Assembly (NCBI RefSeq): GCF_002120225.1
Contig: NZ_LAPZ01000005.1
Coordinates: 285,445-349,444, forward strand
Origin: Tenacibaculum holothuriorum
GTDB taxonomy: Bacteria; Bacteroidota; Bacteroidia; Flavobacteriales; Flavobacteriaceae
DNA length: 64,000 bases
Direction of reading: 5' to 3'
Of this stretch, positions 26,774 to 34,914 are shown piece by piece. The notes below the pieces were generated by a model. The model did no database searches. It saw only the letters and a program-made list of their open reading frames with translations, and had not been told where the DNA came from. Numbering within the stretch: the first letter of the stretch is position 1; each line of letters begins with the position of its first letter. A program made the translations under genes and the position numbers.

Positions 26774-27547
26774 ATGCTAAAAGTTAAAAGTTTAATTGTA
26801 CTACTAATTGTTCTTAGCTGTACATTTATATCATGTGTATCAAAAAAAGAAGTAGTTTATTTTCAAGATGAAAACAAAAAACATTCTTTAATTGAAAACA
26901 GTTTTAAAACAACTATTAAACCTAATGATTTATTACAAATTACTGTTTCTGCTTTAGATATTGAAGCTGCTAAACCTTTTAATTTGCCTGCTGCTACTTT
27001 TGCTACTACAACTAATAGTGTTGTGGGAACACCTCAACAACAATCATATTTAGTAGACTCTGAAGGCTTTATAGAATTCCCTTTGCTTGGAAAATTAAAA
27101 GTCGGAGGTTTTACTCGACAAGAAATTATAAAACTATTAAACAATAAACTCTCCCCCGATTACATAAAAAACCCAACGATTAATATTAGAATATCAAATT
27201 TTTCTATAACAGTATTAGGTGATGTAAAAACACCTGGAAGATTTATAATCCCAAACGAACGCATTACTATACTAGAGGCTATAGGTTTAGCTGGAGATTT
27301 AAATATTTCTGGAGTTCGAACAGTTCAAGTAAAAAGAGAGGAAAACAATCAAATAATTACTTATAAATTAGATTTAAAATCTAATTCTATTTTTACTTCT
27401 CCAGCATATTATTTACAACAAAACGACGTTGTATATGTTGAACCAAATAAAGCAAGATCTCAATCAGCATCTTTTAATCAAAATTCAGGATTATTTATAT
27501 CTGCTGCTGGCCTTTTAATTTCAATAATAACCCTTATTGTACGATAA
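26774..27547 (+). CDS. wza: Polysaccharide export lipoprotein (Wza-like)
   Basis: The signal peptide ends with a lipobox at TFISC (Cys21). A Poly_export domain follows (IKPNDLLQITVSALDIEAAK), then an SLBB-like repeat (ISNFSITVLGDVKTPGRFII) and a C-terminal hydrophobic segment (about residues 235-253, LFISAAGLLISIITLIV). It would form the outer-membrane/periplasmic exit channel for surface polysaccharide together with the downstream kinase. The C-terminal hydrophobic end is typical of the short Bacteroidota form, about 260 residues compared with about 380 in E. coli Wza. The tyrosine-kinase gene starts one base after the stop. Confidence 0.92.
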   Translation: MLKVKSLIVLLIVLSCTFISCVSKKEVVYFQDENKKHSLIENSFKTTIKPNDLLQITVSALDIEAAKPFNLPAATFATTTNSVVGTPQQQSYLVDSEGFIEFPLLGKLKVGGFTRQEIIKLLNNKLSPDYIKNPTINIRISNFSITVLGDVKTPGRFIIPNERITILEAIGLAGDLNISGVRTVQVKREENNQIITYKLDLKSNSIFTSPAYYLQQNDVVYVEPNKARSQSASFNQNSGLFISAAGLLISIITLIVR

Positions 27548-27548
27548 A

Positions 27549-29909
27549 ATGAACGATAATAAATATTCTCATCAACTAGGAGATAATGATACAATAAATA
27601 TTAGAGCTGAGTTAGAAAAATATATATTTCATTGGAAATGGTTTGCTCTTGGTATTGCTCTTTCCCTTTTTAGCGCTTATCTTTATTTAAGATATTCTAC
27701 ACCGAAATATAATGCTACTGCAACAATTTTAATAAAAAATGATAAAAAAGGAGGTGTTTCTGAAGAATTAGCAGCTTTTGAAGACTTAGGTATTGTAGGT
27801 GCGTCAAGTAAAAATATTGATAATGAAATTGAAATTCTAAAATCTCGTAAATTAATTGGTGAGGTTATAAAAAAACTAAACCTTTTACCCAATTATATTT
27901 CAGAAGGTAGAATTAAGGTTTCAGAAATTTATTCTGAAACTCCAATTAAAATTAATTTCAACAATAATATAAAAAGAGATACTACTCTTAACATTAAAAT
28001 TATAAACGACTCTAAATTTGTAATAGTAAACTCAGGGAAAGAGTCTGGGACTCAATATTCATTTAACCAGAATATCTCGGACCCTAATTTAGGCAGTTTT
28101 AAAATTACAAAAACCAGCTTTTATAATCTTAAAAGTGATATTATTACAATTAAAATTGCTCCGTTAAATAAGAGAATCGATAATCTTAAAAAATCTATTA
28201 ACATAGTCCCTGTAAATAAAAAATCTAGTGTACTAAAATTAACTTTACAATCTCCCTTAAGAAAAAAAGCAGAGAATATTTTAAATGAACTGATAAATCA
28301 ATATAACATTGATGCAATAAATGATAAAAGATTAGTTTCGGAAAAAACAAATAAATTCATTACTGAAAGATTAAGCAATATTAGTAATGAGCTTTCTAAG
28401 TTTGACGATAGTGTTGAAAAATTTAAAAGTAATAACAATATTACTGATATCTCTTCCGAGGCTGAATTAGCTTTAAAAATAAGCTCAGAAAATCGCGCTA
28501 AACTAATTGAAGCTTCTACAGAGTTAAGTCTTGCTAAATCTTTAAAAAACGAACTTAACAACAATGACTTTTTACCCTCTAATTTGGGAATGTCTGATCC
28601 TAGTATTGGAAGCAACATCAATGAATACAATACTTTAATCGCACAAAAAAAGAGATTAGAAAAAAGCGCTGGTGATAAAAACATTGTATTAATTGAAGTT
28701 TTAGACAACCTCTCAAGTTTAAAACAATCACTTGAAAGGAGCTTAAATAATACTGTTAAGTCATTAGAAGTAAAGGTTAATAGTTTAAAAAGAGAAGCTG
28801 GTAGGTTTAATTCAAAAATTTCATCTATTCCTACAAAGGAAAGAGAATTTTTAGACATTGCTCGTCAACAAGAAATTATTGCTGGTTTATATTCATATTT
28901 ACTCAAGAAAAAAGAAGAAACAGCTATTTCTTTAACAGCTAATGCTGTTCCTAATGCAAAAATAATAGATAAAGCATACAGTTCTAACTCTCCTGTGAGT
29001 CCAAAAAAGAAAATTATTTATTTAGCAGCACTTTTATTAGGTCTCGTCATTCCTTTTGCTTTCATATACTTAAGAGATTTACTAGACACAAAAGTTCATA
29101 CAAAAAAGGATATTGAAGAATTAACATCTATTCCTTTTTTAGGAGATATACCTCATTCTGTAAGTAAAGAAAAAATTGTAATCAATGCTAGTGCTAGATC
29201 AAGTACAGCAGAGGCTTTCCGTTTAATTAGAACGAACTTAGACTTTATTTTAAACAATGTTCAAACTAAAGAAGGGCAAGGTAAAACAATCTTTGTAACC
29301 TCAACAACTAGTGGAGAAGGTAAATCATTCACTTCTATAAATTTAGCTGCTAGTTTAGCTCTGTCGGGGAAAAAAGTTGTTTTAGCTGGTTTAGATTTAA
29401 GAGCTCCTAAAATCACAGAGTACTTAGAAATCCCAGATAGAAAAGGAATTACTAATTACCTAACTAATGATAGTATTACTTTAGATTCTTTGGCTTTTAA
29501 TATTCCAGAAATTAAAGATTTAGACATTATTGCTTCTGGTGCTATTCCACCAAACCCTGCAGAATTATTATTAAGTAATAAAATTGAAACTTTATTTTCT
29601 GAATTAAAAGACAACTATGACTATATAATTATTGATACTGCTCCAGTAAATTTAGTTACTGATACCTTATTAATTTCTAAACATGCAGACATGGTTATGT
29701 ATGTTACTAGAGCAAATTATTTAGACAAGAGAATGTTAGTTGTACCTCAAACTTTATATAATGATAAAAAATTACCTAATCTTGCCATTGTTTTAAATGA
29801 TACAGATTTAAAACGAGGATATGGTTATGGTTACGGCTACGGTTATGGTTATGGTTATGGTGTAGCAGAAGAGGATGATCAACCTTGGTACAAGAAAATA
29901 TTTAGCTAG
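27549..29909 (+). CDS. wzc: Wzc-like polysaccharide co-polymerase with BY-kinase domain
   Basis: The protein (786 residues) has an N-terminal membrane helix (about 33-50), a Wzz domain and a long periplasmic coiled coil (about 150-440). A second helix lies near 490 (IIYLAALLLGLVIPFAFIYL). The cytoplasmic bacterial tyrosine kinase domain carries Walker A TSGEGKS (about 588), Walker A' VVLAGLDLRAPK and Walker B YIIIDTAPVNLV. The C-terminus is a seven-fold Gly-Tyr repeat, the tyrosine cluster that is autophosphorylated. It controls chain length and export; the PHP phosphatase at 29960 would reverse phosphorylation. The frame opens four codons earlier, but ATG 27549 is used. Confidence 0.93.
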   Translation: MNDNKYSHQLGDNDTINIRAELEKYIFHWKWFALGIALSLFSAYLYLRYSTPKYNATATILIKNDKKGGVSEELAAFEDLGIVGASSKNIDNEIEILKSRKLIGEVIKKLNLLPNYISEGRIKVSEIYSETPIKINFNNNIKRDTTLNIKIINDSKFVIVNSGKESGTQYSFNQNISDPNLGSFKITKTSFYNLKSDIITIKIAPLNKRIDNLKKSINIVPVNKKSSVLKLTLQSPLRKKAENILNELINQYNIDAINDKRLVSEKTNKFITERLSNISNELSKFDDSVEKFKSNNNITDISSEAELALKISSENRAKLIEASTELSLAKSLKNELNNNDFLPSNLGMSDPSIGSNINEYNTLIAQKKRLEKSAGDKNIVLIEVLDNLSSLKQSLERSLNNTVKSLEVKVNSLKREAGRFNSKISSIPTKEREFLDIARQQEIIAGLYSYLLKKKEETAISLTANAVPNAKIIDKAYSSNSPVSPKKKIIYLAALLLGLVIPFAFIYLRDLLDTKVHTKKDIEELTSIPFLGDIPHSVSKEKIVINASARSSTAEAFRLIRTNLDFILNNVQTKEGQGKTIFVTSTTSGEGKSFTSINLAASLALSGKKVVLAGLDLRAPKITEYLEIPDRKGITNYLTNDSITLDSLAFNIPEIKDLDIIASGAIPPNPAELLLSNKIETLFSELKDNYDYIIIDTAPVNLVTDTLLISKHADMVMYVTRANYLDKRMLVVPQTLYNDKKLPNLAIVLNDTDLKRGYGYGYGYGYGYGYGVAEEDDQPWYKKIFS
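29817..29861 (+). repeat. Hexanucleotide (GGTTAT-type) repeat encoding the Gly-Tyr tail
   Basis: Fifteen codons alternate Gly and Tyr, giving seven tandem six-base units with only a few synonymous changes (GGTTAC, GGCTAC). A change in copy number stays in frame and would alter the number of phosphorylatable tyrosines. Confidence 0.85.
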
Positions 29910-29930
29910 TAGTTAAATTTGATATTATAA

Positions 29931-29962
29931 AAAAGAGGAAGTTTTCACTTCCTCTTTTTTTA
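29931..29962. terminator. Bidirectional terminator between wzc and the phosphatase gene
   Basis: Stem AAAAGAGGAAG/CTTCCTCTTTT (29931-29941 with 29948-29958), loop TTTTCA, with T-rich and A-rich flanks suitable for both strands. Confidence 0.85.
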
Positions 29963-30697
29963 TTTAAATTTTTTATTATTTAACAATAACTCATTAATTG
30001 TTTTTACAGTCTTCTTATCTCCAATTTTTTTTAAAAGTCTTAAATGATTCATATGATGAGTATCTGTACCTACAAAATCATATAAATTTTCTTTAATTAG
30101 TTTTTGAGCTGTCTTTTGTACTCCTTTACCATATTGTTCTGTTAAAGACAATAAGTTCAGTTGAAACAAACATCCTGCTTTTTTTAGCTTATAATAATTT
30201 TGAAAATCTTGATGATAAAAATTATATCTCTCTGGATGTGCTAAAACTGGTTTATATCCTTTTAATTGAATTTCAAATAAAATATCGTATAAATTATATG
30301 GAGCATTGAAATAAGACATTTCTACCAAGACAAAATTATCTTTCAATGTTAAAATGTCATCATTCTTCAAACGCTCTACAAACTTTTCATCCATCATGTA
30401 TTCAGCTGCGGCTCTAAACTGAATATCATCCAATCCTCTATTATTTAATTCAGCTTTTACTTCTTCAACTTTATTTAAAATTGTTTCTGAAGAATTTGGA
30501 TATAAATCTCCCAATACATGCGGAGTTGTAATAAAGTTTTTAATTCCGTATGAATACATTTTAGAAATCAATTCAATTGAATGATCTAAATTTTTGGCAC
30601 CATCATCAATACCTGGAAGTAAATGCGAATGAATATCTACAAATTCATTCGGAAAAACTTCATTTAATGGAATTTCTTTCTTTTTGAAAAAAAACAT
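29960..30697 (-). CDS. PHP-domain tyrosine phosphatase (CpsB/YwqE type)
   Basis: The 245-residue protein belongs to the PHP superfamily: FVDIHSHLLPGIDDG at residues 21-35 (first metal ligands), TPHV, AEYMMDE, LAHPERYNF and a C-terminal VGTDTHHMN. This order of ligands is typical of the manganese-dependent protein tyrosine phosphatases that dephosphorylate capsule-regulating BY-kinases. It is encoded convergently to the Wzc-like kinase and shares its terminator, so kinase and phosphatase form a physically linked pair despite opposite transcription. Confidence 0.92.
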   Translation of the reverse strand: MFFFKKKEIPLNEVFPNEFVDIHSHLLPGIDDGAKNLDHSIELISKMYSYGIKNFITTPHVLGDLYPNSSETILNKVEEVKAELNNRGLDDIQFRAAAEYMMDEKFVERLKNDDILTLKDNFVLVEMSYFNAPYNLYDILFEIQLKGYKPVLAHPERYNFYHQDFQNYYKLKKAGCLFQLNLLSLTEQYGKGVQKTAQKLIKENLYDFVGTDTHHMNHLRLLKKIGDKKTVKTINELLLNNKKFK

Positions 30698-30798
30698 ACT
30701 AAAAGTTTAAGAGGATACAAATTTATGGCTTTCTACGTATCTAACGTAAAAAAAAACACCCTATTTCATTACGAAATCGATTGAGTTTTAGTGTACGA

Positions 30799-30829
30799 TT
30801 GCGTAAAAAAAATAGAACATATATATTTG
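30799..30829 (+). promoter_or_regulatory. Promoter of the BadF/BadG kinase gene
   Basis: TTG at 30799-30801 and TATATTTG at 30822-30829 separated by 20 bp, followed by a leader of about 14 nt. Confidence 0.65.
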
Positions 30830-30848
30830 ATTTAAATATTTACAATTC

Positions 30849-31700
30849 ATGATTTTAATAGCAGACGGAGGTTCTACCAAAGCAGATTGGATAGCCATAA
30901 ATAATAATAAGGAAGAAGTTTTTAGAGTAAGAACCTTAGGTTTAAACCCTGCTGTTGTTCCTCAAAAGGAACTTAGAAACAGAGTCATTAATATGTTTCA
31001 ATTAATAAATATTAAAGAAGAAGTTTCTGAAATTCATTTTTATGGAGCTGGTTGTGGCACTCCTAAACCAGTAGAAATTTTGAAAGAAACTTTATCTGAA
31101 ATATTCTTTAATGCTAAAATTTTTATTACTGAAGATATGCTAGCTGCTGTCTATGCTAGCTCGGGGCAAAACCCAGCACTTGTATGTATTTTAGGAACTG
31201 GATCTAACAGTTGTTATTACAATGGCGATGAAATGGAAATGTTGGTAGATTCCTTAGGTTATACGATAATGGACGAAGCTAGTGGTAACTATTTCGGCAA
31301 GAAGTTGCTTAGAGATTATTTCTATAAAAAAATGCCAAAAACTATTCGAAAAAAGTTTGAACAATCTTATAATTTAAATTCTGACCATATAAAACAACAT
31401 TTATACAGAGAAGATAATCCTAATATGTTTTTGGCTACTTTCGCAAAATTTATGTTTGAATTTAAAGAAGAAAAATATGTCAAAAAACTAATTAAAAAAG
31501 GATTTACTGAGTTCTTCAAATACAGAATTTTGCCATATAAAAAAGATAGCTCAACTCCTATTTATTTTATTGGCTCAATAGCTTTCTATTTTAGAGATAT
31601 ATTAGAAACAATTGCTAAAAAATATGATTTAGAAATTACTGATGTAATACAAAGACCTATAAACAACTTACTAGATTATCACAAGAAGCATATTAACTGA
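30849..31700 (+). CDS. BadF/BadG/BcrA-family sugar kinase (N-acetylglucosamine kinase-like)
   Basis: The 283-residue protein has the ASKHA fold signatures: N-terminal phosphate loop LIADGGSTKADWIAI, the ITEDMLAAVYASSG region, the second phosphate loop VCILGTGSNSCYYNG, and YFIGSIAFYF near the C-terminus. Bacteroidota homologues are annotated as N-acetylglucosamine or muramyl sugar kinases used in amino-sugar salvage; the exact substrate is not certain. It has its own consensus promoter. Its last 8 bp overlap the convergent murF gene. Confidence 0.88.
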   Translation: MILIADGGSTKADWIAINNNKEEVFRVRTLGLNPAVVPQKELRNRVINMFQLINIKEEVSEIHFYGAGCGTPKPVEILKETLSEIFFNAKIFITEDMLAAVYASSGQNPALVCILGTGSNSCYYNGDEMEMLVDSLGYTIMDEASGNYFGKKLLRDYFYKKMPKTIRKKFEQSYNLNSDHIKQHLYREDNPNMFLATFAKFMFEFKEEKYVKKLIKKGFTEFFKYRILPYKKDSSTPIYFIGSIAFYFRDILETIAKKYDLEITDVIQRPINNLLDYHKKHIN

Positions 31701-32952
31701 TTAAATCCACCAAGCGTTCTAATGCCATTCCTCTAGATCCTTTAATTAAAATATGAGCTTTATTTAAATCTAGTGAATTAACATTATTTATTAAATCATC
31801 AAAACTTGAAAATTTTTGATTTATGTTGGTTTCTACTTTATTGAAGTTTTCACCTACAAGAATAACTTTATCAAAGTTTAAGCTTTCGCATAAATCAGAA
31901 ATTGATTGATGTTCTTTTAAACTATCATCCCCTAACTCAAACATATCTCCTAAAACAACTATTTTATCAGCAGCCTTTATATCGTTAAAATTCTCTAACG
32001 CAGCTTTCATACTTGTTGGATTTGCATTATATGCATCTAAGATAATCTCATTATTCCCTATTTTAATTATTTGAGATCTATTGTTCGTAGGAACATAAGT
32101 TTCAATAGCTTTAACTATGCCTTCGGAAGAAACGTTAAAATATTCTCCAATTGTTATAGCAGCGGCGATATTAGAAAAGTTATATTTACCTATTAAATTA
32201 CTTACAATTCTTTGATCCTTGTATTTTAACTCAACAAAAGGATTTACCCCTACATATTCTATAGAATCGTCAAAAAAGATTGTATTTCCTTTTTCAGTTT
32301 TTTCTACTTGAATTTTATCCGATTGGTTAACAAATATCTTACGTTGATTCTTAAGTAAGAAGTGATACATTTCAGATTTTGCTTCTATAACACCCTCAAC
32401 CGAGCCAAATCCTTCTAGATGAGCTTTTCCAAAGTTTGTAATATATCCGTAATCTGGCTCAGTAATAGAACATAAAAAAGCTATTTCTTTATGATGATTA
32501 GCCCCCATTTCTATAATACCAATTTCATGTTCTGGTTTCATTGATAACAACGTTATAGGAACACCAATATGATTATTTAAATTTCCTTTGGTAGCTAACG
32601 TATTAAACTTTTGAGATAATACGGAATTAATCAACTCTTTAGTGGTTGTCTTGCCATTACTTCCAGTTAAAGCTATAATTGGTTTCTTGAGTTCTTTTCT
32701 ATGGTAATTAGCCAACTTTTGAAGTGTAACTAATACATCATCTACTAAAATTATATGTTCATTATTACTGAATTCCTCTTCATCTACAACAGCATATAAC
32801 GCTCCTTTTTCTAGTGCTTCTTCAGCAAACTTATTACCATTAAAATTCCCTCCTTTTAAAGCAAAGAAAATGGTATTCTTTCTAATATTCCTAGTATCAG
32901 TATCTACTAAATAATTTTGAGTATATAGGCTGTAAAGTTCTTCTATCTTCAT
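31693..32952 (-). CDS. murF: UDP-N-acetylmuramoyl-tripeptide--D-alanyl-D-alanine ligase
   Basis: The protein (419 residues from ATG 32952) shows the Mur ligase motifs: KNTIFFALKGGNFNGNKFAE in the N-terminal domain, ATP-binding LTGSNGKTTTKELI (about 100), NHIGVPITLL, EMGANHHKEI, the central LDAYNANPTSM and C-terminal LGDMFELGDDS. It adds D-Ala-D-Ala to the peptidoglycan precursor in the cytoplasm. A longer frame begins eight codons upstream but would start at the edge of the gldJ terminator stem; MKIEELY is the family-typical beginning. It lies downstream of gldJ behind a terminator, so it must have its own transcription start or depend on readthrough. Confidence 0.95.
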   Translation of the reverse strand: MKIEELYSLYTQNYLVDTDTRNIRKNTIFFALKGGNFNGNKFAEEALEKGALYAVVDEEEFSNNEHIILVDDVLVTLQKLANYHRKELKKPIIALTGSNGKTTTKELINSVLSQKFNTLATKGNLNNHIGVPITLLSMKPEHEIGIIEMGANHHKEIAFLCSITEPDYGYITNFGKAHLEGFGSVEGVIEAKSEMYHFLLKNQRKIFVNQSDKIQVEKTEKGNTIFFDDSIEYVGVNPFVELKYKDQRIVSNLIGKYNFSNIAAAITIGEYFNVSSEGIVKAIETYVPTNNRSQIIKIGNNEIILDAYNANPTSMKAALENFNDIKAADKIVVLGDMFELGDDSLKEHQSISDLCESLNFDKVILVGENFNKVETNINQKFSSFDDLINNVNSLDLNKAHILIKGSRGMALERLVDLIS

Positions 32953-32966
32953 AAAACAAAAATAAA

Positions 32967-32996
32967 AAAACCTCATTGAGCAATCAATGAGGTTTT
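32967..32996 (-). terminator. Intrinsic terminator of gldJ
   Basis: Stem AAAACCTCATTGA/TCAATGAGGTTTT (32967-32979 with 32984-32996), loop GCAA, with TTTTTTT on the minus strand. It falls between gldJ and murF. Confidence 0.85.
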
Positions 32997-33018
32997 TATA
33001 TAAATATTAAATATTTTC

Positions 33019-34725
33019 TTATTTATAACTGTATCTTGGTGTAGCAGTCTTAGATCTATTCATCATCATTGGTCCTACTTTATCAGTAGCACATCTAAAT
33101 CCGATAAAGTTTGTAGACATATACTGTGGGAAGTATCTTCTTTGAGCTGGATCTAACCAATATTCTCTATCTGCCCAAGAACCACCTTTATAAACTCTAG
33201 ACTTATCACTAATTAAAGTAGTTCTATTCTTAGAATCATACTCAAATTTCTCTACAACATTTCCTAAAGTATCTCTTTCAGCTTCTGGCTTAACAGGAGA
33301 GTTATACATTCTTGGTTGACCTGATAATTGATCTTTATCTAAACCAAATATCTTAGAAGAAGCTTGGTCTCCGTCACCTAAATTAGAATTATCAGCTAAA
33401 GTATAGTTTCTTCTCATGTAAGTATCTTCTTTTGTAACTGGAATATACTTAACACTTCCTGGTAAATCTTTAGGCACAATTCTTCCGTTTTCTAAAGTAT
33501 CGTATTCTACTTCACCATCACCAACGATAACAACTTTACCATCTTGATCTATTAATTTTTTCGTAAAAATATTTCCTCTAAAATAGTTAAAGTCATTTGC
33601 TTCTGAATCAATTACTGGACGGTAAACATCAGAAACCCACTCTGCTACGTTACCAGACATATCATATAATCCGAATGCATTTGGTGGATAACTCTTAACA
33701 GCGTTAGGAATATCTGAACCATCACTACTCCAACCAGGAATACCACTATAATTACCTTTTCCTTGCTTAAAGTTTGCTAATTGATCTCCTCTTCTACGCT
33801 TATCTCTATCACGAGTATATTTTCCGTTCCAAGCATATTTCTTTCTTCCTCTAATATTGTTATATTCTCGGTTTTCAAAAATTGCTTTTGCCGCATATTC
33901 CCACTCAACTTCAGTAGGTAATCTGAATTTTTGGGCTAAAATACCATCGGAAGAAGTTACTTGTCTTCCTGTAAATTGATCTTTTGCAGGTTTAGGTTCA
34001 CCTTTTTTTCTTGGCACAGGCAATCCTCTTTTATAAATAGTTGAATCACCATCAAATAATGCATATGGATTCGCTAAATAAGCTTCAGTATCAAAATTAT
34101 TTTTCCCTTTAAATTGAATTGAATCTTCTTTAAAAATATTTTTAATGATTCCCTTATCCATTAATATTTTTAAGTTCACTGCATTAGTACGCCACTTACA
34201 ATATTTGTTAGCTTGTGTCCAACTAACTCCAACTACAGGGTAATCTGCATACGCTGGATGACGTAAATAACTCTCAGACAATAAATTAGTATTACCTAAT
34301 CCTTTTCTCCAAACTAAAGTATCTGGTAAGATAGAAGGATAAATATGTTTAAACTGTGGGTCTTCTGGCGGGAATACATCTTTGGTGTATTGCATGAATA
34401 ATCCGTATTCAGCATTTGTCACCTCAGTTTCATCCATATAAAACGAACGAACATGCATTTGTCTTGGAGTAGTATTCCAATCAAACATTACATCGTCTTG
34501 TACTAATCCCATTGTAAAAGTACCTCCTTCAATATGTACCATACCTGGAGGAACGTTTGCTCCTGCTTTGTGTTTTCCTTTAATGTAACTTCCATAATTA
34601 GGGTCGTTGAAGTTCCATCCTGTTAATGAAGATTGGCTAGAACTACCTCGTCTGTTAGATTGACAAGAGGTTATCATTAAACCAATGATAGCCAATAAAC
34701 TAAATAATTTTAACGTACTTTTCAT
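33019..34725 (-). CDS. gldJ: Gliding motility lipoprotein GldJ
   Basis: The protein (568 residues) has a lipoprotein signal ending MITSC (Cys21). A formylglycine-generating-enzyme-like (FGE/SUMF1) fold follows, with HIEGGTFTMG, RSFYMDETEVTNAEYG, YPVVGVSWTQANKYCKW, KFRLPTEVEWEYAAK, NAFGLYDMSGNVAEWVSDVY and the C-terminal GGSWADREYWLDPAQRR...IGFRCA. In GldJ the fold is structural, not enzymatic; the protein is needed for gliding and for the type IX secretion apparatus. A longer frame uses TTG 19 codons upstream; ATG 34725 directly precedes the signal peptide. It is divergent from porU, a conserved arrangement in Flavobacteriia. Confidence 0.96.
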   Translation of the reverse strand: MKSTLKLFSLLAIIGLMITSCQSNRRGSSSQSSLTGWNFNDPNYGSYIKGKHKAGANVPPGMVHIEGGTFTMGLVQDDVMFDWNTTPRQMHVRSFYMDETEVTNAEYGLFMQYTKDVFPPEDPQFKHIYPSILPDTLVWRKGLGNTNLLSESYLRHPAYADYPVVGVSWTQANKYCKWRTNAVNLKILMDKGIIKNIFKEDSIQFKGKNNFDTEAYLANPYALFDGDSTIYKRGLPVPRKKGEPKPAKDQFTGRQVTSSDGILAQKFRLPTEVEWEYAAKAIFENREYNNIRGRKKYAWNGKYTRDRDKRRRGDQLANFKQGKGNYSGIPGWSSDGSDIPNAVKSYPPNAFGLYDMSGNVAEWVSDVYRPVIDSEANDFNYFRGNIFTKKLIDQDGKVVIVGDGEVEYDTLENGRIVPKDLPGSVKYIPVTKEDTYMRRNYTLADNSNLGDGDQASSKIFGLDKDQLSGQPRMYNSPVKPEAERDTLGNVVEKFEYDSKNRTTLISDKSRVYKGGSWADREYWLDPAQRRYFPQYMSTNFIGFRCATDKVGPMMMNRSKTATPRYSYK

Positions 34726-34914
34726 GAAATCTCTTCTATTTTTAAGGGTGTCGCAATTTACAATAATTATAACTTCTAACAACTAATTTAAAATAAAATT
34801 ATTGGTTTATAGTCACACTCGCAACAGTACAAACGATAGTTTTTTTACTTTAGTATGACTTAAGTATCTTTTTGTAAAATATCTAATATTAAATTTCGTT
34901 ATTTTGTACGATAT

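Noticed and set aside
28298..28858. Open frame of 186 codons antisense to the Wzc-like gene
   Set aside because: It mirrors the coiled-coil region of the kinase (Leu/Ser-rich reverse translation), and the sense frame has clear domains on both sides.
29817..29861. Possible CRISPR-like or mobile repeat
   Set aside because: It is a short coding repeat without spacers; no direct repeats with regular unique spacers and no cas genes were seen anywhere in the window.
34726..34782. TTG-started N-terminal extension of GldJ
   Set aside because: It would bury the lipoprotein signal peptide 19 residues inside the protein.
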